Virus record (IMG/VR): IMGVR_UViG_3300017708_003308
Span: 1 to 46,234 of that record
Origin: a virus
DNA: 46,234 nucleotides
Reading direction: 5' to 3' (one strand)
Shown: positions 35,430 through 42,525 of the stretch, in pieces
Position numbering within the stretch: the first letter of the stretch is position 1
How the letters are laid out: each line of letters opens with the position of its first letter
Program-made: the position numbers and the translations under genes
Notes under the pieces: generated by a model
Databases searched by the model: none
Seen by the model: the letters and a program-made list of their open reading frames with translations, nothing else
Told to the model about the DNA's origin: nothing

Positions 35430-38400
35430 TTAGATGCCTGCAGCATCCAGTCTAGCTTTGAGCGCAGTATTTTCTGCAGACAGTTCCTGCACAGCTTTTA
35501 CCAGCGGCATCACGAACATCTCGTAGCTGATGCCTTGGATGTCTTCATTGTCAACAGTCCAACCAGCAAAGTCAGTGACGTTGTGATCATCTAAGGCTTG
35601 CTTTACCTCTTGAGCAATAAAGCCATACATCTTGTTGGTGTAGCTAGCTTCGGTCTTGCTTGCGTCGTAGCCGTACAAGTCGCTATCAAGCTCAGACGGT
35701 GCTTTCCATTTATAAGTAACGGTTCTGAGGTCGTTAATAAAACCAAGACCCAAATCAGCATTGGTTTGAATGTCTTTCTTTAGGCGAACATCGGAGCTGC
35801 GAGTCCACGATGCGTTTGATGTGAACTGGTTGTAGACCCTGTTACCTGAGCTGCCAAAAGTAAAATAATTATCGCCTATAGCCGAAATGCTTGTACCGAT
35901 TGTAATTGAATATACTTGGCTATTTGCAGCAGCGTCAGCGTTATAACCAACGCAAATATTTGAAGCGCCAGTAGTAATTGCGACACCCGCACCTTTGCCA
36001 ATTGCAGTGTTGTTATTGCCAGTGGTGACGTTATAAAGAGCACTTAAACCAACCGCTGTGTTATTAATAGCACTGGTATTGTTATAAAGAGCTTCTTTTC
36101 CAAAGGCTGCGTTGCTGTGACCAGTTGTGTTGGTAAACAAAGCAGCACGTCCGGTAGCCGTATTATCTGAAGCAGTGGTGTTGTTATAAAGAGCAGCCCA
36201 TCCAGCGGCGGTGTTTTTACTTCCAGTGGTGTTGCTATATAAAGCTTGATACCCATTAGCTGCACATTCAGCGCCAGTAGTGTTTGTATAAAAAGCTTTA
36301 TATCCGACAACACTATTAAAGCTGCCAGTAGTATTGTTAAAAGAAGATTGAGAACCGACCGTAACATTTCCCGTGCCAGTGGTGCTATAAACCAAAGAAT
36401 TAAATCCAACAGCTACATTGTCAGATCCAGTGGTGTTAGCAGTAAGAGCACCTTGTCCTATGGCAGTGTTTTGATCAGCAGTAGTGTTTGCGTAAAGAGC
36501 TTTTCGTCCAACGGCTGTGTTGCTATCACCACTGACGCTGCTATAGAGAGCCTTAAACCCGATGGCTGTGTTGTTATCAGATTGGGTATTTGAATAAAGA
36601 GCTTGTCGCCCAACAGCTACGTTGTTACCACCAATGGTGTTAGCCCAAAGAGCTTGGTAACCAATAGCTTCGTTGTTAGCGCCAGTGGTATTGGTATAAA
36701 GGGCTTGGTATCCAATGGCGTTATTTTGAGCACCAGTGGTGTTGTTATACAGGGCTCTATACCCGTGAGCGGCGTTGTTAGCAGCAGTAGTGTTGGATCC
36801 GAGAGCGCCTTCTCCGGTAGCTGTGTTTCTAATGCCAGTGGTGTTGGCAGTAAGAGCTAAGTATCCATTAGCCGTGTTATCAGAACCAGTAGTGTTGGCG
36901 TATAAAGCGTTAAATCCGTTAGCTACGTTGTAATTACCAGTAGTGTTGCTATATAAAACTTGGGCTCCGTTAGCTGTGTTTCTAATGCCTGTGGTGTTGG
37001 AATAAATGGCTCGGTATCCGCTAGCTGTGTTCTCAACGCCAGTGGTGTTTGCCTGGAGAGCACTGCTTCCAGTAGCTGTGTTATTAGCTCCAGTGGTGTT
37101 TGCTTCTAAAGCTCTAAACCCGAGGGCAATGTTAGATGCACCTGTTGTATTTGCTTCTAACGCTTCTTGGCCGAACGCGCAGTTAAAATCAGCAGTGGTT
37201 GTATTTTCTCCAGCTAATGTGCCAAAAAAGCTATTGTTAGATCCCGTTGTAACTGATTTTCCAGCATGCTTACCAAAGGCACTGTTGCTGCCACCAGTGG
37301 TGTTTGAATCAAGCGCTTGTGAACCGACTGCAGTGTTACTGCTGCCAGTGGTGTTCTCTTCTAAAGCTTGATAACCCACAGCCGTATTATCGCCAGCGGT
37401 CGTATTCTTTTGCAGTGCTTCATTGCCAACTGCTACGTTATTGTTTCCTGTAGTTACTGTGTCTAAAGCGATATAACCGACGGCAACATTATGCGTTCCA
37501 GTGGTTAAGTTTGCTAAAGCATTGCTACCTAACGCTGTGTTTTCGCCCCCCGTAGTGCAATCGGTAAGAGCCGATCTGCCGACAGCAGTGTTGTTATCTG
37601 CAGTAGTGTTTGCATCGAGAGCAAGATAACCAACGGATACGTTGCTAGCACCAGTGGTGTTTGCTCCAAGTGCATCTGCGCCAACAGCAACATTTTTTAA
37701 ACCTGAAGTATTTGCATCTAGTGCGTTGTTGCCAACAACCGTGTTTGTCGCAACGTCACCCGCTCCACGGCCAACAGTGACCTCATGGATTAAGGCGTCT
37801 CCACCATCAACATCAAGAAGTGCTGAAGGAGTTGCAGTAGAGATACCTACCCTGTCATTACCTGCATCTATGTGTAGAAGGTTGGCATCACCATTCCCTT
37901 CAACGCGGAAATCTAAATCATTACTTGCATCGTTAAATACAATTTCTGCGCTGCCAAACGAAGCACGCTCAACACCACCTGTCGTGATGATAATTTCGTC
38001 AGACGCAGGACGTGCAAGGCCTGTGTTCGTATCTGACGTGAAAAAGATGCTTGGACTAGCAGCAGATCCGTCAGCAAAGCCACTGCTCAGACCAGTCGCA
38101 CTAAATACACCAACCTCAGTACCAGCACATGCAATGCCGATTTCATTAGCTGCTTTTGAGAAGAACCCAGTATCTTTGTCCGTGACGAAGGTGATAGAGG
38201 GCGCGGCGACACTGCCTGCCGGGAAATCAACACCTACATTGACATAATCAGCACCAGCAAGAATTACACCAAAGAAGCTTGCACCACCTGATGGTGCTGA
38301 GCTAAATACAATATTACCGCCGCTAAGATTAAAACCTGATGAGCCTGTAGGATCAGGCTCTTGAATAACACCAGCGATTGAAATTAAACATTGCTGGGGG

Positions 38401-38540
38401 TTAATTGGTAAAGGTACAGGTGCTGCACCACCTACTTGTAGGGCAAAACTTGTAACACTGCCATTGAAAGAAGAACTAATATCATCAATGATCAGATAAC
38501 TTTGAAAAGCTACCTCAAGGTCGTTACCGATGTAAGCCAT
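35430..38540 (-). CDS. Giant tail fibre with 35 tandem 17-residue repeats and S74 chaperone
   Basis: The 1036-residue fibre has three parts. Residues 1-100 are an N-terminal anchor like that of the 33026 fibre (MAYIGNDLEVAFQ, IDDISSSFNGS, FFGVIL). Residues 273-867 are 35 perfectly phased 17-residue repeats of the form ALYxNTTGxxNTAxGxx (for example ALYSNTTGSKNTAAGWA), 51 bases each, DNA positions 35940-37724. The C-terminus is a peptidase S74 chaperone (SDVRLKKDI with Ser916, then YGFIAQEVKQAL and a final coiled coil). The repeats resemble the left-handed beta-roll of trimeric autotransporter adhesins. The role is host recognition. Confidence 0.92.
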   Translation of the reverse strand: MAYIGNDLEVAFQSYLIIDDISSSFNGSVTSFALQVGGAAPVPLPINPQQCLISIAGVIQEPDPTGSSGFNLSGGNIVFSSAPSGGASFFGVILAGADYVNVGVDFPAGSVAAPSITFVTDKDTGFFSKAANEIGIACAGTEVGVFSATGLSSGFADGSAASPSIFFTSDTNTGLARPASDEIIITTGGVERASFGSAEIVFNDASNDLDFRVEGNGDANLLHIDAGNDRVGISTATPSALLDVDGGDALIHEVTVGRGAGDVATNTVVGNNALDANTSGLKNVAVGADALGANTTGASNVSVGYLALDANTTADNNTAVGRSALTDCTTGGENTALGSNALANLTTGTHNVAVGYIALDTVTTGNNNVAVGNEALQKNTTAGDNTAVGYQALEENTTGSSNTAVGSQALDSNTTGGSNSAFGKHAGKSVTTGSNNSFFGTLAGENTTTADFNCAFGQEALEANTTGASNIALGFRALEANTTGANNTATGSSALQANTTGVENTASGYRAIYSNTTGIRNTANGAQVLYSNTTGNYNVANGFNALYANTTGSDNTANGYLALTANTTGIRNTATGEGALGSNTTAANNAAHGYRALYNNTTGAQNNAIGYQALYTNTTGANNEAIGYQALWANTIGGNNVAVGRQALYSNTQSDNNTAIGFKALYSSVSGDSNTAVGRKALYANTTADQNTAIGQGALTANTTGSDNVAVGFNSLVYSTTGTGNVTVGSQSSFNNTTGSFNSVVGYKAFYTNTTGAECAANGYQALYSNTTGSKNTAAGWAALYNNTTASDNTATGRAALFTNTTGHSNAAFGKEALYNNTSAINNTAVGLSALYNVTTGNNNTAIGKGAGVAITTGASNICVGYNADAAANSQVYSITIGTSISAIGDNYFTFGSSGNRVYNQFTSNASWTRSSDVRLKKDIQTNADLGLGFINDLRTVTYKWKAPSELDSDLYGYDASKTEASYTNKMYGFIAQEVKQALDDHNVTDFAGWTVDNEDIQGISYEMFVMPLVKAVQELSAENTALKARLDAAGI
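35940..37724 (-). repeat. 35 copies of a 51-base (17-residue) repeat
   Basis: The repeats encode ALxxNTTGxxNTAxGxx units without any gap or phase change, 35 x 51 = 1785 bases. Copies 10, 11 and 35 begin with AG instead of AL, and copies 27-29 are the most diverged. The region should be prone to slippage and length variation. The high repeat conservation keeps the opposite strand open in several frames, but those frames are only shadows. Confidence 0.93.
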
Positions 38541-38549
38541 TTAAAATTT

Positions 38550-38846
38550 TTACAGACTGGGCTGGACAGGCCAACTGATATCTTCTAATCTAGCAGCCTG
38601 ATAAGTTTGAGGAAGATCACGAAGTGCTTGTCTGTATGCAGCCCAAGCGGCCTGATCAATGGTAGAGCCTGGGGTCATCACCCAGTCAGTGGAACGTAAG
38701 AGAGCGTCCCTTTTCTGTCTTACTACTCGCCAAGAAGAATCTTCCTGCGAAAGAATTGCGACAGGATTAAGAAGAGCTTCCAGCTCCTCTACACGAAGAG
38801 TTAACGCCTTTACTAATTCTGTAGCTTCATTAGTTGTTAAACCCAT
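38550..38846 (-). CDS. Tail-fibre assembly chaperone-like protein
   Basis: The 98-residue product contains WRVVRQKRDALLRSTDWVMT, PGSTIDQAAWAAYRQALRDL and a final ISWPVQP. This matches the widespread phage tail assembly chaperone pattern, where xxxRDxLLxxTDWxxLP is followed by AWxxYRQALRDLP. Such proteins help fold tail fibres. It lies directly upstream of the giant fibre gene in the operon. Confidence 0.75.
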   Translation of the reverse strand: MGLTTNEATELVKALTLRVEELEALLNPVAILSQEDSSWRVVRQKRDALLRSTDWVMTPGSTIDQAAWAAYRQALRDLPQTYQAARLEDISWPVQPSL

Positions 38847-38852
38847 GACCTA

Positions 38853-39197
38853 TTAAGGAGTCTGCTCTAAGTAGCTAATTGATAGATCTAGAGCTGTTGC
38901 CGTATTGCTACGCGCTCTAAGTACATCATTTGATTCAAGAATAATTTTTGATCCCGAAATCACCTCGAGGGTAGAACCCGCAGGAACTGGCGCATTACGA
39001 ATTAGATAAACATCGTCGCCGGTGTTTGTGACCAAATAAATATCAACATCAGCGCTACTACTGGCTTTATTTGAAACAAGACAGCTAAGCAAAACCAAGG
39101 TTGCAGTGTTTCCTACAGTAAGAACGTTAGTTGCGGAATCTGTGATTACCGTAGTAACGAGGCTTGACTTGGTGTCGATTTTAAAAGTGTTTGCCAT
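38853..39197 (-). CDS. Virion-type beta protein
   Basis: The 114-residue product is a beta-rich Thr/Ser/Val/Leu protein (MANTFKIDTKSSLVTTVITD, later DDVYLIRNAPVPAGSTLEVI and SGSKIILESNDVLRA), typical of small phage virion components. No signal peptide is present. Gaps to both neighbours are one to six bases. From memory, similar proteins occur in cyanophage tail modules. Confidence 0.65.
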   Translation of the reverse strand: MANTFKIDTKSSLVTTVITDSATNVLTVGNTATLVLLSCLVSNKASSSADVDIYLVTNTGDDVYLIRNAPVPAGSTLEVISGSKIILESNDVLRARSNTATALDLSISYLEQTP

Positions 39198-39198
39198 A

Positions 39199-39603
39199 TT
39201 ATCCTAAGGCGACAATCAGAGCGAGGTTTTCGGATGAATCGAATGCACCGCTTACTGTCAAACTTCCAGTAATCGTGACATTACCAGGAACGCTAATAGC
39301 GCCAGCTGAATCTATTGTAAGCCTAGCAACACCACCCGTCACGAATGACACTTGGTCAGGTCCCGGTGAAATAATTCCGGTGTTGGGATCAGAGGCAAAT
39401 TTTAAAGCGCAACTACTTAATGAGCCTAAAGCAAGTTGAGAATTACTCCCATCATCTCTGAGAAGAGGAAAGCCTCCTACTGTTGCTGCATCGTGTATTA
39501 CGCATGCATTCTTATCAGTGTCGACAGTAACTTCACCAGCAGCGCCTGTAAAGACTGAATGCTGGACAGTTGTGCCTCTGCGGAATTGTACTTGGGTTGC
39601 CAT
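39199..39603 (-). CDS. Short fibre-like protein with Mtd_N-like start
   Basis: The 134-residue product opens MATQVQFRRGTTVQHSVFTG, then AAGEVTVDTDKNACVIHDAA. This matches the N-terminal domain of phage major tropism determinants and many fibres (xxQFRRGTxxxxxxFxGxxGEVTVDTDKxxxxVHD). The rest is a short shaft (ALKFASDPNTGIISPGPDQV, then ISVPGNVTITGSLTVSGAFD). It may cap or connect fibres. The ATG follows an AGGATAGATCT string. Confidence 0.75.
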   Translation of the reverse strand: MATQVQFRRGTTVQHSVFTGAAGEVTVDTDKNACVIHDAATVGGFPLLRDDGSNSQLALGSLSSCALKFASDPNTGIISPGPDQVSFVTGGVARLTIDSAGAISVPGNVTITGSLTVSGAFDSSENLALIVALG

Positions 39604-39607
39604 AGAT

Positions 39608-40789
39608 CTATCCTAATGCAACTGCAATTGCGGTAGCAAAATCTTCTGTAGCGATTGTTCCGCTCGAATTAGGAACGGTCATCGTTCGAGTTGTCGAGGA
39701 TGCTATACCAGAACACTCGAAAGCAAGTTGTTTTGTGTTGTCTGAATCATCTCTAACTCTAAAGCCACTATCGTTAGTCACTAATGCAGCTGAAGTTATT
39801 GATGTCAAGCCTGCAATAGTCGTGGCTGAACTACCTAAAGCAATTGAGGTAGAGCCAACCGTCACTGTGGAGTTTGCTAGTTGAGAATTAGGTATTGCAT
39901 TTGTACCGAACTCCCCTGTCGAGCTGTTATACGTAAGCCCCGATCCTGATGCAACACTTAAATGAGCACGTACTTCACTAGCACTCGGCCCTGTGTAAGT
40001 TATTACTCCTGTCGAGTTGTTATAAGCAAGACTTCCATCCCCACCAGCGTCAGTGACTGAGATTTCACCTCTTATGTTTGCAGCTGTAACTTTTGTATAA
40101 GTAAAAGCACCTGTTGAATTGTTATACGCTAAAGATCCATGTCCCGTTCCGCTGTTACTTGCGCTTAGAGAGGTGAGTAGCGCTACAGTGCCACCGGCAT
40201 CTGGAAAAAGTATTGAACGATCTGCAGTGGCATTCGTTACTGAAATAGTTGTTTCGTTCGCATCAGCACTAGAACCTTCAAATGTAATCCCAGAGGAATT
40301 TAGAAGTATTCCGTTTGCTGCATCTGCTGCACCAACTCGTACGGTAGTTGTACCTTCAAGTGTGGTGGATGTGAGAGACGTAAGACCAGCAACTGTGGTT
40401 GCAGTGGCACCAAGTGCAATGCTTGTCGAACCAACCGTTAACGAGCTGTTTGCTAGCTGGCTATTAGGTATTGCACTTGTACCAAATTCTCCTGACCCGT
40501 TGTTATACGTAAGCCCCGATCCTGATGCAACACTTAAATGAGCACGTACTTCACTTGCACTTGATCCTGTATAAGTAATTACACCGGTGCTTGAATTGTA
40601 AGCAAGAGACCCATCGCCTCCGGAATCAGTAACAGATATTGCACCTCTTGCTCTGGCATTTGTAAAGTACTGATTAGTGCCTTCAGACAGATCAGAAGTA
40701 CTATTTCCAGCAAGATTTAACTTATCCGAAGAGGTGTTTAGCTCCTGGATAAACCCTGAATTTAGGATTAATGAGTTTTTTGTTGCCAT
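39608..40789 (-). CDS. Tail fibre protein with internal duplication
   Basis: The 393-residue product is a beta-helical fibre-type protein. Two copies of a ~90-residue unit run from NSSTGVITYTG, through SASEVRAHLSVASGSGLTYN, IPNSQLANS and TVGSTSIALG, to AGLTS. They lie about 192 residues apart, and 55 bases (39925-39979 and 40501-40555) are identical at the DNA level. It starts MATKNSLILNSGFIQELNTS and has no S74 domain. It sits in the minus-strand fibre module and may be a tail spike or fibre segment. Confidence 0.75.
   Translation of the reverse strand: MATKNSLILNSGFIQELNTSSDKLNLAGNSTSDLSEGTNQYFTNARARGAISVTDSGGDGSLAYNSSTGVITYTGSSASEVRAHLSVASGSGLTYNNGSGEFGTSAIPNSQLANSSLTVGSTSIALGATATTVAGLTSLTSTTLEGTTTVRVGAADAANGILLNSSGITFEGSSADANETTISVTNATADRSILFPDAGGTVALLTSLSASNSGTGHGSLAYNNSTGAFTYTKVTAANIRGEISVTDAGGDGSLAYNNSTGVITYTGPSASEVRAHLSVASGSGLTYNSSTGEFGTNAIPNSQLANSTVTVGSTSIALGSSATTIAGLTSITSAALVTNDSGFRVRDDSDNTKQLAFECSGIASSTTRTMTVPNSSGTIATEDFATAIAVALG
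39925..40555 (-). repeat. 55-base direct repeat inside the fibre gene
   Basis: Positions 39925-39979 and 40501-40555 are identical over 55 bases, 576 bases (192 codons) apart and in the same frame. Given the synonymous freedom elsewhere in the duplicated unit, this suggests a recent duplication or ongoing gene conversion. Recombination between the copies would delete 192 residues without shifting the frame. Confidence 0.8.
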
Positions 40790-40814
40790 GGATCTATCCT
40801 ATCAGTGGTAAAAA

Positions 40815-41276
40815 TTAACTCAGAAGAATCGGAGGTTCTAATTGAATGATTAAGTTTGCTGTTGTAGACGCCTCACCTACTCTCACTAGATATTGTCCAG
40901 CTGTCGATGGTGGTGTTGCTGTTATACCCCCGTAGCCTGTAGCAAGGTAAAACGGATCTCCTGCATCTAAACCAGAAGTAGCGAGGACACCGATCGTAAG
41001 AACACGAACTTCTTCGCCTGCATTCTTTGCGGTCTGAGCAAAACCGACAACCGTAGCTTCATCAAGCGTTCCCGCAGCTCGCGCTAAACCAACCTTGCCA
41101 TCTGAAGAACGTGAATAAAGAGCTGCACCCTGAGTCACATTTTCAAAGGCTAAAGCACCAAAACCAGCAACTGCATAGACAGTTTTACCTGCCATGGTGT
41201 CTTTCAAGTCAATGAGTACTTGAGTAAACCCCTCGGCATTTGAAGAGTATGGTTTGTAATTACTGACTCCTGCCAT
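40815..41276 (-). CDS. Virion protein, tandem paralog
   Basis: The 153-residue product has a Gly/Ala-rich beta-like layout (ALYSRSSDGKVGLARAAGTL, then DEATVVGFAQTAKNAGEEVR). It is a paralog of the 41276 gene: the segment ALYxRSSDGxVGxAxAxGTxDEAxVVGFA is nearly shared, and both end LEPPxxLx. It is probably a small fibre- or baseplate-linked protein. One base is shared with the previous gene's stop. Confidence 0.65.
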   Translation of the reverse strand: MAGVSNYKPYSSNAEGFTQVLIDLKDTMAGKTVYAVAGFGALAFENVTQGAALYSRSSDGKVGLARAAGTLDEATVVGFAQTAKNAGEEVRVLTIGVLATSGLDAGDPFYLATGYGGITATPPSTAGQYLVRVGEASTTANLIIQLEPPILLS

Positions 41277-41803
41277 CAGTTCAGTCTCATTGGAGGTTCA
41301 AGTTGAATGCTAAATTTGGATGTAGTTGCTCCTTCACCAACACGTGCTACAAATTCACCAGATCCTGTAGGTGATGATGTGGCTATAGCTCCAGGCGTCG
41401 TGCTGAGAAAGTACACATCGCCTGGGTCGATAGCGCTTGGATAATCAAGTAATCCAGCAACAAGTACTTTTACAATTGCACCTGATGCCGCAGCATCATC
41501 TGCAAAACCAACAACAAGAGCTTCGTCCTGTGTACCATCAGCCTGAGCTTTACCTACTTGCCCATCACTACTTCTCATATACAGTGCGTCGCCGTCAGCC
41601 ACGGACTCAAAAGTGGTGGCGTCAAAACCGATCCTTTCTGGTGAAAATACAGGGAAACCTTCTTTTAGATCGATAACTGCATCAACCAGGCCACGATAGT
41701 TTGGCTCGTAAGGTTGCCGAGTCATTGTGAAGGCATTGGCAGTCATTAGGTCTACTAAGACTGCAATTGCGCCTTCTACATTGGGCTCATAGCCGGTTGC
41801 CAT
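41276..41803 (-). CDS. Virion protein, tandem paralog
   Basis: The 175-residue product carries two N-terminal copies of an EPNxxGxxxxVIDL-like element (EPNVEGAIAVLVDL and EPNYRGLVDAVIDLKEG) and then the shared ALYMRSSDGQVGKAQADGTQ, DEALVVGFADDAAASGAIVK region of its paralog at 40815. It ends LEPPMRLN. The pair arose by tandem duplication. No enzymatic motif is visible. Confidence 0.65.
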   Translation of the reverse strand: MATGYEPNVEGAIAVLVDLMTANAFTMTRQPYEPNYRGLVDAVIDLKEGFPVFSPERIGFDATTFESVADGDALYMRSSDGQVGKAQADGTQDEALVVGFADDAAASGAIVKVLVAGLLDYPSAIDPGDVYFLSTTPGAIATSSPTGSGEFVARVGEGATTSKFSIQLEPPMRLN

Positions 41804-41872
41804 ATTTCAACCCTATAATTAATAATTCTAAATTGATTGACCCTTTAGAATAGATAGATAAGAGAAGCAAGC

Positions 41873-42115
41873 ATGTCACCTGAATTGATAACTGCTGTAA
41901 TCACAGGTGGCATTGGCGCCTTTACGGGACTTTCGCGTGCCTTGAACAATTTTAACAAGAAAATCGAAAAACGTTTTGAACGTCTTGAAAAGGATTACGA
42001 TTCTCTTTATGACAAAATTACAAAAGAATATGTGCTGAAAGAAGATTTCAGACGTGAAATTGGATCAGTGCACACCAAGCTTGACCGAATACTGGACCAC
42101 TTACTATCTCGTTAG
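41873..42115 (+). CDS. Small membrane/coiled-coil protein
   Basis: The 80-residue product has a hydrophobic N-terminal segment (LITAVITGGIGAFTGL) followed by a charged coiled coil (FNKKIEKRFERLEKDYDSLY, then FRREIGSVHTKLDRILDHLL). It is the only plus-strand gene in the minus-strand structural block and is divergent from the 41276 gene. The layout suits a small holin or a spanin-like protein, but other roles are possible. It ends four bases inside the convergent 42112-42525 gene. Confidence 0.6.
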   Translation: MSPELITAVITGGIGAFTGLSRALNNFNKKIEKRFERLEKDYDSLYDKITKEYVLKEDFRREIGSVHTKLDRILDHLLSR

Positions 42116-42525
42116 AGTGTGACCCAGGCAGCAGCATCTGCGTCATACATAAGAAAATTAGAGGCGGCGCTGTCATAGTGAAGCTGCCCATCGACAGGAC
42201 TTGTAGGCTGGCCTGCACTTCTTGATACAACAGCCTTCACCGTCTTAAAACTGGTTCCATCATTAATTTTAAGTATCTGCGTACTTGCTGTATCCAGCCA
42301 AGACTCACCTTTACTGTTACTCGTGAAGCCAACACCAGAGGCATTGGGTGCTGTAGCTCCTACAAACGTTGGGCCTGCTTTGATTAAACCAGTGCCTGAA
42401 TCTTTGAAAAATAAACCTGGCTCTCCTACATTTGTATTGATAGCAAGTTCACCGTCACCAAGTCTTGTGGGAAACGGGCGGTCTCTTAAAACTGAGGAGC
42501 GTCTGGAGAGTATTTGTACCGACAT
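42112..42525 (-). CDS. Short fibre-like virion protein
   Basis: The 137-residue product opens MSVQILSRRSSVLRDRPFPT, then LGDGELAINTNVGEPGLFFK, a pattern of phage fibre N-terminal domains that recurs as GxGELAxNTNxxEPGLFFxD. The remainder is a short shaft and tip (SPVDGQLHYDSAASNFLMYD). It immediately follows the 42526 structural gene and converges with the small plus-strand gene at 42115. Confidence 0.7.
   Translation of the reverse strand: MSVQILSRRSSVLRDRPFPTRLGDGELAINTNVGEPGLFFKDSGTGLIKAGPTFVGATAPNASGVGFTSNSKGESWLDTASTQILKINDGTSFKTVKAVVSRSAGQPTSPVDGQLHYDSAASNFLMYDADAAAWVTL

Noticed and set aside
35598-38247. Several long plus-strand frames opposite the repeat fibre
   Set aside because: They arise because the 51-base repeats keep the complementary strand open; their products are low-complexity Ser/Val/Ala strings without homology-like features, while the minus-strand protein has a clear fibre layout.
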